NCBI GenBank assembly: GCA_035935115.1
Contig: DASYXK010000020.1
Span: forward strand, 58,844-122,843
DNA from: TA-20 sp035935115
GTDB lineage: Archaea > Thermoproteota > Nitrososphaeria > Nitrososphaerales > Nitrosopumilaceae
Reading direction: 5' to 3'
Length of the DNA: 64,000 nt
A program made the translations under genes and the position numbers. Numbering within the stretch: position 1 is the stretch's first letter; every line of letters begins with the position of its first letter. Shown piece by piece: positions 36,121-44,754 of this stretch. The notes beneath the pieces were generated by a model, which was not told the origin of the DNA, ran no database searches, and was given only the letters and a program-made list of their open reading frames with translations.

Positions 36121-38876
36121 GAATCCCAAAAACCTCTAGTTGTAACGTATTGTCTTTCCGCTTCATAGATTTGCTTGTATAGTTGTTCTTCTCCTACCAT
36201 ATTTCTTAGGATACGAGCACCTGTATCAGCACCAACACCATATCCTGAAAGAACAACAAGTGCGGTTCTACCAAAATTTTCAATAAGAGACGAAATTTTC
36301 CATGCACGTACAAACTTATGATTTTCATCGGCGGTGATTTTTTTACCAGAATGTTTCTTTTGTATTATTTTGGATAGATCATAATCAGAAAAAAATGTAG
36401 CAGTGATCTGTCTAGATTTGCAATAAGGACATACAAGTGAATCTTTTACTTCCTTTGTTTCCATTACTCTTTCCCATTTTCCACATCTTGCACAAACAAG
36501 TCTATGTTTGGTTTTCAATAGCCTAGTCTTAACAAGATCTAAAATTCCTTTGTCAATGTTTGCCGGAGCTGCATAGTATTTTGTCGTATGATCAAGTATA
36601 GGCTCTGCAAGTTTAGAGAAGCTTTCTACTTCAATCCAGTGAAGTTGAATCTCTCTTGCTTTTATTTTCTTTAATAATTCCAATGTATTTTCTAAATCAT
36701 ATTTATCATGAAACAACTCGCGTAATGCTTCTTTTGCAAGTGGTGTTTTTGCGTATTTTTCATAAAGAAACCTAGCAGATTTTCTATCATAAACAGAACT
36801 ACGCCCTACAATACCAAATTTCTTAGCTACACACCAAGTGCGCCAATTCACATTATGCGTACCAGAAAGTGATGCCTCTACAATAAAAGACAAATCAAAC
36901 TCATCTTCCAATACATCCAACAAAGGTTTTTGTAATATTCTGCCATTAGATGACATCATAATTCTATATGCATCAGATCTAGAATCCACCAAATATCCTG
37001 TCTTAGATGATAACATTGTAGAAAGAAGTGTTGAAAGAGTAGAGTTAATTTTTGTGCCAAAACATGAATGCATAACTATAGTGTTACGAGCTCTAAGTGA
37101 TTCTACTACTATGGTTTTTTCATCCGGAATAATTCCTAGCTTAAGATTTTCAATTATTTTATTAGATATTGCAGGTGAGGTCATCTGTGTTCTAGTCCTA
37201 AAGATACCAACTTTTCGTGCGGTGGTATAGTCAACTGGTATGCTTTCACCTTCCCAATAAGGTACGTTAATTCCTGCTGCGCTTATAGGTTCAACATTAA
37301 TTTTTAGTGAACTTTCGTCAACATTTAGTATTCGCCATTGCAATCCTCTAAGGACAAAAACATTACCAGGATCTCCATAATCTCCTACAAATCTTTGATC
37401 TAAACTTCCAATAATCTTCTTACTTGCGGTATCAAAGACCTTGAATTTTAAAATGTCAGGTATGGTAGAAAGATTTTCAAAAAAATATCGAAACGCTCTC
37501 CCCTTTTTCTTAAAAACCATTTCTTCTTTATCAAAAAATAAAATCGAGTTAGAATGCAAAATATCAAGTACTGAGAAGAGTTCTTCTATTGTTACGTTCC
37601 TGAAAGAATAGGCTTGTGTAATAATCTTCATTGCCAAATCCACTGAAACACTTCCAAATTGCATCGTCATGCCAACTAGATGATGAGCTAGTACGTCCAG
37701 CGCTCCTTCATGGATAACTTGATCCTCTATTGATTTTTCTTTTACTCTATCAAGTATTGCGCGTGTTTCAAATTCGTCATCTGGGTTGTTTGTTACGATT
37801 AATCCCTTTGCAGAAGAATCTCTGTTGTGTTTGCTTCTTCCTATTCTTTGTATTAATTTTGAAACTTGTCTTGGAGATCCATAATGAATTACTAATTCAA
37901 CAGAACCAATATCAAGTCCAAGTTCAAGTGATGAAGTACATACTACTATTCCAGGTCTTCCTTGTCTTAGTGTTTCCTCTGTTTCTTCCCTAACTTCCTG
38001 AGAAAGTGATCCGTGGTGTAATTCTATTCTTAAAGTAGATCTTTCCTTTAGAATAGAAGCTAGATATTCTGATTCTCCACGTGTATTTGTAAAAAGCAAA
38101 ACTGGTGAGTTGGGATGATTTTTTTCCACATATTCAACAATAAAATCTACTACATCTGTTATGGTTCCATCAATGTACTTGACTTCGACATCGTATTTTC
38201 TTATCGAGTTGTCTTGAATTATTTTGCATTTTCTCTTTGTACCAACAACAAACTTGGCAGATTCATTAGTATTTCCAATTGTTGCAGAAAGACCCACCCT
38301 GGTTATTGGAAACTTGGAATTAAGCTGGAGTCTTTCTAGACTAAGAGAAAGTTGAGATCCTCGTTCATTTCCTAAAAGCTCATGTACCTCATCTATTACT
38401 ATCCACTCAAGCTCTGAAAGAGCGTTCAATAATTTCTGTTGTGTCAAAAGTATCATTATGGTTTCAGGAGTGGTAATGAGAACATCCGGCGGTGATTCGG
38501 TTATTTTTTTTCTAATTGCTTGAGTTGTATCACCATGTCGTATTTGTATAGTAAGATTTTCATTTTCTGCATATTTTATTATTCTTCGAAAGACGTCACG
38601 ATTTAGTGCCCGAAGTGGCGTAATGTATAATGCCTTTATTTTTCCAATTTTTTTCGAATTTGCTAGACGGGCAAAAATTGGAATCACCGAAGATTCGGTC
38701 TTACCAGAACCAGTAGGGGCAACTATCAATGAATCTATTTTTTGGTATACTACTGGAACTGCTTTTTTTTGAATATCAGTTAAATTTTCAAATCCTAGAG
38801 AGCGAAACTTATCTGTAAGAGAAAGATCAGCTAGTCGGTTCTGGTTCTTGATTCTGTCTTGTTCTAGCTCGCTCAT
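36117..38876 (-). CDS. lhr: Lhr-type superfamily 2 DNA/RNA helicase
   Basis: A 919-residue helicase from the ATG at 38876 (MSELEQDRIKNQNRL); an ATG at 38888 adds four residues. Motifs: Q region FENLTDIQKKAVP, Walker A APTGSGKTESS, DEVH, SATIG, and HRIGRSKHN with arginine finger. The C-terminal region contains the Lhr core and a zinc finger (CARCGKWERV with CPYCKSRQI). Archaeal Lhr unwinds DNA with branched structure and is linked to repair. The start overlaps a small membrane protein gene upstream. Confidence 0.88.
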   Translation of the reverse strand: MSELEQDRIKNQNRLADLSLTDKFRSLGFENLTDIQKKAVPVVYQKIDSLIVAPTGSGKTESSVIPIFARLANSKKIGKIKALYITPLRALNRDVFRRIIKYAENENLTIQIRHGDTTQAIRKKITESPPDVLITTPETIMILLTQQKLLNALSELEWIVIDEVHELLGNERGSQLSLSLERLQLNSKFPITRVGLSATIGNTNESAKFVVGTKRKCKIIQDNSIRKYDVEVKYIDGTITDVVDFIVEYVEKNHPNSPVLLFTNTRGESEYLASILKERSTLRIELHHGSLSQEVREETEETLRQGRPGIVVCTSSLELGLDIGSVELVIHYGSPRQVSKLIQRIGRSKHNRDSSAKGLIVTNNPDDEFETRAILDRVKEKSIEDQVIHEGALDVLAHHLVGMTMQFGSVSVDLAMKIITQAYSFRNVTIEELFSVLDILHSNSILFFDKEEMVFKKKGRAFRYFFENLSTIPDILKFKVFDTASKKIIGSLDQRFVGDYGDPGNVFVLRGLQWRILNVDESSLKINVEPISAAGINVPYWEGESIPVDYTTARKVGIFRTRTQMTSPAISNKIIENLKLGIIPDEKTIVVESLRARNTIVMHSCFGTKINSTLSTLLSTMLSSKTGYLVDSRSDAYRIMMSSNGRILQKPLLDVLEDEFDLSFIVEASLSGTHNVNWRTWCVAKKFGIVGRSSVYDRKSARFLYEKYAKTPLAKEALRELFHDKYDLENTLELLKKIKAREIQLHWIEVESFSKLAEPILDHTTKYYAAPANIDKGILDLVKTRLLKTKHRLVCARCGKWERVMETKEVKDSLVCPYCKSRQITATFFSDYDLSKIIQKKHSGKKITADENHKFVRAWKISSLIENFGRTALVVLSGYGVGADTGARILRNMVGEEQLYKQIYEAERQYVTTRGFWDS

Positions 38877-38952
38877 ATACCATAACACCCACTAATCCAA
38901 TTCCAAATAGAATTACTGTGATAAGTGGTATAGAATCAAAAATGCCTGCCAT
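38827..38952 (-). CDS. Single-pass small membrane protein, 41 residues
   Basis: The frame reads MAGIFDSIPLITVILFGIGL, then VGVMVYERARTRQNQEPEPT and a final S. It has one hydrophobic segment (about residues 8-27) and a basic, then acidic, tail, so it should be anchored with the tail inside the cell. It overlaps the Lhr start (38827-38876) in another frame, which suggests translation coupling. It is too short for certain annotation. It could be a regulator or an anchor, but there is no family match I can name. Confidence 0.5.
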   Translation of the reverse strand: MAGIFDSIPLITVILFGIGLVGVMVYERARTRQNQEPEPTS

Positions 38953-38984
38953 GAACGCCTTAGTAATTTACAGTGATAAATATC

Positions 38985-39644
38985 TTAAGGTGAATCTTCT
39001 AGTCCGGTCTGTGTAATTATATAATCAGTTATTTTCTTGCCACCAAAGGATGGAAAAACTTGTGCCATGTATTTTTGCCCAATCTTTTCTAATTTGATTT
39101 TTTGGTGTGTGAACATACTTATTGATCTATCCAAACTTTCTCTTTCTTCATCGTCTGATTTTCTAGTTATGTTGGTCACAACTACAGGAATTTGCCTTTT
39201 TACAGCAGCATGTGCCAACTTGTGCATATATTCCATAAATGCAACGTGTTTTGCCAATGAGTTTGATTCCTTTGAATATTCAAAAGAAAATAGATCAGTT
39301 ACATTATCTATTACAACTAGATTTAAATTCTCAATTTCTAATATTTTGTCTACATAACTTAGTTGTTCTACAGTATTTGTTATTCTTCCAACAATCATTT
39401 TATCAAGAAGTTTTTGATCCATTTCTTTTGCATGAAGAAATTCAATCAATCTTTCTGGTCTAAAACTACCAGTAGTATCTTGATACAAAATCATTTCATC
39501 ATGTGCTAGTGAGTTTACACAAAGCTGTAACAGTAGCTGTGTTTTACCTGATCCACTTGGACCATAGATGTCAGTAATCATCCCACCTCTTATGCCACCC
39601 CCAAGGAGTTTGTCTAGCTTCTCAATTCCAGTTGTTATCATCAA
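38985..39644 (-). CDS. radB: RadB-like RecA-superfamily ATPase
   Basis: A 219-residue protein with only the ATPase core, as in RadB. Walker A is GPSGSGKTQLLLQL (near 29), followed by QDTTGSFRPERL and Walker B NLVVIDNVTD. There is no N-terminal helix-hairpin-helix domain, unlike RadA. RadB assists recombination by loading or regulating RadA. It ends before the Lhr pair and is divergent from the LSm gene. An inverted repeat lies in the gap between them. Confidence 0.8.
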   Translation of the reverse strand: MMITTGIEKLDKLLGGGIRGGMITDIYGPSGSGKTQLLLQLCVNSLAHDEMILYQDTTGSFRPERLIEFLHAKEMDQKLLDKMIVGRITNTVEQLSYVDKILEIENLNLVVIDNVTDLFSFEYSKESNSLAKHVAFMEYMHKLAHAAVKRQIPVVVTNITRKSDDEERESLDRSISMFTHQKIKLEKIGQKYMAQVFPSFGGKKITDYIITQTGLEDSP

Positions 39645-39695
39645 ATCTCTAATCTACAGAACACCACAAATTAAAGAATGTCAAATGCTATTGAA

Positions 39696-39721
39696 GATCG
39701 GGAAGGCTTTTATTCCCGATC
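39696..39721. repeat. Perfect 9-bp inverted repeat between radB and lsm
   Basis: GATCGGGAA and TTCCCGATC are separated by 8 bases (GGCTTTTA). The repeat lies 52 bases before the radB start and 29 bases before the best LSm start (39750). It could be an operator or an RNA hairpin. The longer LSm frame would run through it, which argues for the later start. Confidence 0.6.
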
Positions 39722-39749
39722 TCAGGCAGTGGTCACAAGTGATTTATGT

Positions 39750-39992
39750 TTGTCGCAAGCGCAGCCAAAAAGACCGTTGACAACTTTACAGAAAGGTATT
39801 AACAAGAAAGTTACTGTCAGGCTGAAAAGCGAAGTAGAATACACAGGAAAAATGAACAACGTTGATTCGTATATGAATTTGATTATGACTGATGCTGAAG
39901 AAATAAGCAATGGCAAAGTGATTGCAAATTACGGTAGAGTTATTGTAAGAGGAAATAATGTTCTTTTCATCAGACTAGAAAATGAACTTTAA
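39750..39992 (+). CDS. lsm: LSm (Sm-like) RNA-binding protein
   Basis: I place the start at the TTG at 39750 (MSQAQPKRPLTTLQKGINKK), giving 80 residues, a usual archaeal size. The Sm1 motif is VRLKSEVEYTGKMNNVDSYM and the Sm2 motif is VIVRGNNVLFIRLE. Such proteins form rings of seven on U-rich RNA. An ATG at 39678 extends the frame through the inverted repeat, with a non-Sm-like sequence, so I do not use it. MetK follows 12 bases later, so the two may share a transcript. Confidence 0.88.
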   Translation: MSQAQPKRPLTTLQKGINKKVTVRLKSEVEYTGKMNNVDSYMNLIMTDAEEISNGKVIANYGRVIVRGNNVLFIRLENEL

Positions 39993-40004
39993 ATAACCAG
40001 GTTT

Positions 40005-41168
40005 TTGAAAATGGGGCGAAATTACCTCTTTACATCAGAATCAGTAACAGAAGGGCATCCAGACAAAGTATGTGATCAGATTTCTGATGCAATTTTAGAC
40101 GAATTTCTAAAGCAGGATCCAGAATCAAGAGTGGCAGTTGAAACCTTGACTACAACTGGAATAGTAGTAGTTGCCGGTGAGGTAACCTCTAGAGCAAAAT
40201 TCGACGTGCAGGATGTGGTAAGAAAAACATTGCGTGAGATTGGTTATGATGATCCTCAGTTTGGTTTTGATGCAGATTCATGTAGTGTCCTAGTTTCATT
40301 ACATTCACAAAGTCCAGATATATCTCAGGGTGTTTCATCAACTGAGAATAAGGAACAAGGTGCAGGAGATCAAGGATTGATGTTTGGATATGCAACAAAT
40401 GAAACTGAGGAAATGATGCCAATGCCAATTATTCTAGCTCAAAAACTTACTAAAAGACTTGCAGAAGTTAGAAAAAGTAAATTGCTTCCTTGGGTAAGAC
40501 CAGATGGAAAATCGCAAGTAACAGTAGAATACGAAGATGGAAAACCAAAAAGACTTGAGGCCATAGTAATAGCTACACAACACTCTCCAGAAATAAGTAA
40601 TGAGCAAATAAAAAAAGAGATAATTGAAAAAGTAATCAAACCAGTTTGCGGAAAATACTGGCATGATAAAATCAAAGTTCATGTTAATCCAACGGGTAGA
40701 TTTGTTATTGGGGGACCTCCTGGTGATGCAGGCCTTACTGGAAGAAAAATAATCGTAGATACCTATGGAGGAATGGGCAGACATGGTGGTGGTGCCTTTT
40801 CTGGAAAGGATCCATCAAAGGTAGACAGATCAGCATGTTACATGTGCAGATACATTGCAAAGAACATTGTAGCTGCTGGATTAGCTGAAAGATGTGAAGT
40901 TCAAGTTGCATATGCAATTGGTGTTGCAGAACCTGTATCTCTAATGGTAAGTACATTTGATACTAGTAAGATCCCAGAAGAACAAATTGAAAATCTAGTC
41001 AGAAAACACTTTGACATGAGACCTGCTGCGATAATATCTCAATTACAACTAAAACGTCCAATTTACAGGAAAACTGCAGCCTATGGTCACTTTGGAAGAA
41101 ATGAGCCAGAGTTTAGTTGGGAAAAAACTGACAAGGCCGAAGTACTAAGAAAGGCCGCTGGTCTTTAA
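40005..41168 (+). CDS. metK: S-adenosylmethionine synthetase, bacterial type
   Basis: A 387-residue protein starting at TTG 40005 (an ATG at 40011 is also possible). It has GHPDKVCDQISDAILD, the ATP-binding GAGDQGLMFGYATNET, and the C-terminal domain with GGGAFSGKDPSKVDRSACYM. These are the signatures of the bacterial/eukaryotic MAT family, not of the distinct archaeal MAT family. It makes SAM for methyltransferases and radical SAM enzymes in the cell. Bacterial-type MetK in an archaeon suggests gene transfer in the past. Its 3' end overlaps the convergent gene by 24 bases. Confidence 0.94.
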   Translation: MKMGRNYLFTSESVTEGHPDKVCDQISDAILDEFLKQDPESRVAVETLTTTGIVVVAGEVTSRAKFDVQDVVRKTLREIGYDDPQFGFDADSCSVLVSLHSQSPDISQGVSSTENKEQGAGDQGLMFGYATNETEEMMPMPIILAQKLTKRLAEVRKSKLLPWVRPDGKSQVTVEYEDGKPKRLEAIVIATQHSPEISNEQIKKEIIEKVIKPVCGKYWHDKIKVHVNPTGRFVIGGPPGDAGLTGRKIIVDTYGGMGRHGGGAFSGKDPSKVDRSACYMCRYIAKNIVAAGLAERCEVQVAYAIGVAEPVSLMVSTFDTSKIPEEQIENLVRKHFDMRPAAIISQLQLKRPIYRKTAAYGHFGRNEPEFSWEKTDKAEVLRKAAGL

Positions 41169-42032
41169 GACCGCTTTGTATGTTTTAAATTCAATTCCAG
41201 ATATACTTTTCAATTTTTTGTGATTTCCAACATAATCTCCTACTAAAATATTCAAATCATCTATACCAAAATCTGTTTTTGGATTATTTAATGCAGCACG
41301 ATACGCGTCCTCTAAATCGATATTCTTTATAGGAGTTTTTTTCCCTTGAAGAAAATCTCTAACATAATCATTGAATGTTACTGTCTTTGGGCCCACAAGA
41401 TCAATAATTTTGTTTGAAAATTTTTTTTGTATGATTGATTGAAAAACAACTTCTGATACATCCCCTACAAAAATTGGTTGTAGTCTATAGCTGCCTGAGC
41501 CAGGAACCATTATTGTTCCTTTTTTCATTTGTTTAAAAAGAAAATTAGACAATGAATCATCTTTACCTATTATGTATGATGCACGAAAAATTGTGTAATC
41601 TAAACCTGAATTAATGATTTCTTGTTCTGCTTGGAATTTAGAAATAAAGTATCCAAAAGTAGTATCTTTACTTACACCTAGTCCGCTAATGTAAATTATT
41701 TTTTTAATTTTAGCTTTTTTGCACAGCTTTATTGCATTTTTTGTAAGACCCACATTTACTTTTTGGTAATCAGAATCAGTTGTCTGTTTTCCCCTACCAA
41801 TAAAATGTAAAAGAGCAGAACATCCATGCAATTTTAAAGTAAGATAGTTTTCAGAAAGATCTTCTGATGTGATAACATCTCCAAAGTTTATAGAAGATCC
41901 TTTGCCTTTACGGACAATCCCAACTACAGAAATTCCCTTTTTTGCTAATGCCTTTCCAACATTTTTGCCTACAAAACCATTAGCACCAGTCATGACTACC
42001 TTTAGTGAATTTTTGTGTTCCATATCTTGCAA
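41145..42032 (-). CDS. NAD(P)-binding epimerase-like protein (NmrA/NDUFA9-type)
   Basis: A 295-residue atypical short-chain dehydrogenase. It has VVMTGANGFVGKNVGKALAK near the N-terminus (GxxGxxG), and IIYISGLGVS followed by FGYFISKFQAEQEI, where a Lys is retained but the catalytic Tyr spacing is atypical. This group includes NDUFA9-like proteins that act as binding or scaffold proteins or on quinone-related substrates. No substrate can be inferred. It converges with metK (24-base overlap) and is divergent from the J-domain gene. Confidence 0.72.
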   Translation of the reverse strand: MQDMEHKNSLKVVMTGANGFVGKNVGKALAKKGISVVGIVRKGKGSSINFGDVITSEDLSENYLTLKLHGCSALLHFIGRGKQTTDSDYQKVNVGLTKNAIKLCKKAKIKKIIYISGLGVSKDTTFGYFISKFQAEQEIINSGLDYTIFRASYIIGKDDSLSNFLFKQMKKGTIMVPGSGSYRLQPIFVGDVSEVVFQSIIQKKFSNKIIDLVGPKTVTFNDYVRDFLQGKKTPIKNIDLEDAYRAALNNPKTDFGIDDLNILVGDYVGNHKKLKSISGIEFKTYKAVLKTSGLS

Positions 42033-42080
42033 AATGTATCCGATAAATTAATTTTAAAGGTATGGTAAAGATAGCATTAA

Positions 42081-42521
42081 TTGAACACTACTGATTGTTA
42101 TCAAATTTTAGGGGTTCAAAAAGATGCATCCCAAAAGGAGGTAAAAAGTGCCTACAGAAGACTTTCACTAAAATATCATCCTGATAGAAATAAAGGTGAA
42201 AAAGACGGCGAAAAATTCAAGCAAATTATAGAAGCTTATCAAACCCTCAAACTAGAAGAAAAAAAGAAAAGCAAAAGATCAGAAGTTGACATAGCCTATA
42301 CCTATACTGAATTTTGGAAACAATACGATAAAAAAGTAAACGAGGAGCAGTTTAACAGAGCAAATTTTGCAGGATTTCAGAATCCATTTGGTGTTAATGT
42401 ACCAGAAAGCTATAGTCATAACCAAGAAAAAAAGCCTTCACAGATTTTTACACATGTCATTTTGTATGTAGGTCTTGGCCTAGTAGCAGTATGGATAATT
42501 CTCTCAGAGATTTTAAAGTAG
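42081..42521 (+). CDS. J-domain protein with C-terminal membrane anchor
   Basis: A 146-residue protein starting at TTG 42081. The J domain covers about 4-60 (CYQILGVQKDASQKEVKSAY, HPD in KYHPDRNKG). It has no Gly/Phe or zinc region. The C-terminus is a hydrophobic segment (THVILYVGLGLVAVWIILSE), so it is a tail-anchored J protein with the domain in the cytoplasm. It could bring DnaK, encoded elsewhere in the window, to the membrane. The client is unknown. Confidence 0.8.
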   Translation: MNTTDCYQILGVQKDASQKEVKSAYRRLSLKYHPDRNKGEKDGEKFKQIIEAYQTLKLEEKKKSKRSEVDIAYTYTEFWKQYDKKVNEEQFNRANFAGFQNPFGVNVPESYSHNQEKKPSQIFTHVILYVGLGLVAVWIILSEILK

Positions 42522-42559
42522 TTTGATAAAGATTAATACATAAAAAATTAATTTCCTTT

Positions 42560-43654
42560 ATGGAAAGTGAGGCAAAACTAAAGGGTAAACTTAGGACTGG
42601 TTTTACAACTGGAACTTGTGCTACTGCTGGTGCAAAAGCAGGAATCTTAGCAATCCTAAGTCAAAAAAAAATTGACATTGTTGATGTAACTTTGCCCAAA
42701 AAATCTAAGATTCAAATTAAAATTTCAAGTTGCCAATTTGATAAACATAGTGCAAGATGTTCAGTCATAAAAGATGGTGGAGATGATCCAGATGTTACAC
42801 ATGGTGCAGAAATAGTTACACAGGTTTCACTTACTGATAAACCAAATCAAATAGAAATTGATGGTGGGGAAGGTGTAGGCCGAGTAACAAAACCCGGTCT
42901 TGGTCTTGAAATAAATTCGGCAGCAATAAATCCAACTCCAAAAAAGATGATAACTGAAAACATTCAAGAGATAGGAAAAGAGATTCTTGAAAAAAATGGC
43001 ATAAAGGTAATTGTCTCAGTTCCAAAAGGAAAGGAGCTGGCAACAAAAACAGATAATCCAAGACTTGGGATTATTGGAGGCATCTCAATTTTAGGTACAA
43101 GTGGAATCGTGATACCATATTCTACTGCTTCTTTTGCAGCTTCAATCAGACAGAGTCTTGATGTTACAATCGCAATGGGAAATGATACTGTTGTATTAAC
43201 AACAGGTGGAAGAAGTGAAGATTTTTCAAGAGAGATCATAAAACTTCCTGATCATTGTTTTGTACAGATGGGAGATTTTTCAGGATATACAGTTCAACAG
43301 TGTGCAAAGCGACCAATCAAAAAAGCATATGTTGCAGGTTTTATTGGAAAGCTAACAAAGATGGCAATGGGCGTAAAACAGACTCATGTCAAGGGTTCCA
43401 AAGTTGATATGCAGTTTCTGTCAGAACTTGCGCAAAAATGTAATGCAAAAAATAAAACCATAGAGGAGATAAAACAAGCAAACACTGCAAGACATGTCTA
43501 CGAAATTGTCATAAATGAAAACATTACAGACTTTTTTGATATAGTCTGCTCAGAAGTTTACAATCAACTAAGAAAACATTCCGAAGCCAAGTTCGAACTT
43601 GATGTCATAATGTTTGATTTTGATGGTAAAATAATAGGAAGACATCCTAGATAG
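42560..43654 (+). CDS. cbiD: Cobalt-precorrin-5B C1-methyltransferase CbiD
   Basis: A 364-residue protein with RTGFTTGTCATAGAKAGI at the N-terminus, a CbiD hallmark. DGGDDPDVTHGAEIVT and the later segments RSEDFSREIIKLPDHCFVQM also fit. It methylates C1 of cobalt-precorrin-5B in the anaerobic (early cobalt) B12 pathway. It opens a same-strand block with cbiG, cbiX and cbiC. The gaps or overlaps are small, which suggests one transcript. Confidence 0.95.
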   Translation: MESEAKLKGKLRTGFTTGTCATAGAKAGILAILSQKKIDIVDVTLPKKSKIQIKISSCQFDKHSARCSVIKDGGDDPDVTHGAEIVTQVSLTDKPNQIEIDGGEGVGRVTKPGLGLEINSAAINPTPKKMITENIQEIGKEILEKNGIKVIVSVPKGKELATKTDNPRLGIIGGISILGTSGIVIPYSTASFAASIRQSLDVTIAMGNDTVVLTTGGRSEDFSREIIKLPDHCFVQMGDFSGYTVQQCAKRPIKKAYVAGFIGKLTKMAMGVKQTHVKGSKVDMQFLSELAQKCNAKNKTIEEIKQANTARHVYEIVINENITDFFDIVCSEVYNQLRKHSEAKFELDVIMFDFDGKIIGRHPR

Positions 43655-43689
43655 TAACAGATATCTTTAGTTCTAAAAAAATTCAATCC

Positions 43690-44754
43690 ATGGAAAAAGT
43701 CGCCATACTTGCAATTACAAAAAATGGAATTTCAATTGCCTTATCACTGAAAAAACAATTTCCTTCTTGGAAAATTTTTGCCCCATCCAAGTTTTCAAAT
43801 AATGACTCACAAATAGACTGGTTTGATGACTCTACTACAGCAAAAGCAGGAGATCTCTTCAAAACTCATGAGGCTCTCATATGCATATTCTCACTTGGTG
43901 CAGTGATTAGACTAGTCTCACCTCATATGAAAGACAAAAAGACAGATCCTGCAGTAGTTGTCATTGATGACGCTGGCAAGTTTGCAATAAGTACACTCTC
44001 AGGACATTTAGGAGGAGCAAACCAGCTTACAGAAGATATTGCTAAGGTTTTGGGTGCAACATCTGTTATCACTACTGCTGCAGATGTCAATAAAACAATT
44101 GCAGTTGATTTAGTTGGAAAAGAATTTGGCTGGAAGATAGATGATGATTCTACTGTAACCAGAGTAAGTGCATTTATGGTAAATGAAGAAAAAATCGGAG
44201 TATTTCAAGATGCGGGAGAAAAAGATTGGTGGACTCCAAAAAAAGAATTTCCAAAAAATGTAACCATTTACAATAGCTTTGAAGAATTAAAAAATTCTAA
44301 TTCAAAAGGATATTTGATAATTTCTGACAAAGAAATCACAGACAAAGAATTGTTGAAGAATGCTGTAGTATACAGACCAAAGACTTTGGTTGTTGGCGTA
44401 GGTCTACATTGGGACACTAGTAAAGACATAATCAAGGAAGGAGTAGAATTTTGTATGAAAAAATTTAATCTGAATCCAAAATCCATTGCGAGGTTTTCAT
44501 CAATAAAAAAAGAATCAGATGTGATCGGATTACAAGAACTTGCAAAAGAGTGGAACATTCCAGTAGATTATTTTGAAAAAGAGCAGCTTGCCCAAATTGC
44601 CATACCAAATCCATCAGAAACTGTGCAAGCCTTTGAGGGAACTCCAAGTGTTTCAGAAGCCTCAGCACTACGAAGCTCTGGCGGCAAACTAGTGGTTGAA
44701 AAGCAGAAATTTCCACCAAACTTAACTGTAGCAATAGCGAGAATCACAAAATGA
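43690..44754 (+). CDS. cbiG: Cobalt-precorrin-5A hydrolase CbiG
   Basis: A 354-residue protein with the CbiG core: VVIDDAGKFAISTLSGHLGG and ANQLTEDIAKVLGATSVITT, then VGVGLHWDTSKD and a C-terminal EASALRSSGGKLVVEK. The enzyme opens the ring-expanded lactone of cobalt-precorrin-5A and releases acetaldehyde. It follows cbiD by 35 bases and overlaps cbiX by 4 bases. Length is normal for the archaeal group. Confidence 0.93.
   Translation: MEKVAILAITKNGISIALSLKKQFPSWKIFAPSKFSNNDSQIDWFDDSTTAKAGDLFKTHEALICIFSLGAVIRLVSPHMKDKKTDPAVVVIDDAGKFAISTLSGHLGGANQLTEDIAKVLGATSVITTAADVNKTIAVDLVGKEFGWKIDDDSTVTRVSAFMVNEEKIGVFQDAGEKDWWTPKKEFPKNVTIYNSFEELKNSNSKGYLIISDKEITDKELLKNAVVYRPKTLVVGVGLHWDTSKDIIKEGVEFCMKKFNLNPKSIARFSSIKKESDVIGLQELAKEWNIPVDYFEKEQLAQIAIPNPSETVQAFEGTPSVSEASALRSSGGKLVVEKQKFPPNLTVAIARITK

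Noticed and set aside
42522..42559. A cobalamin riboswitch before cbiD
   Set aside because: The gap is only 38 bases and has no B12-box-like sequence.
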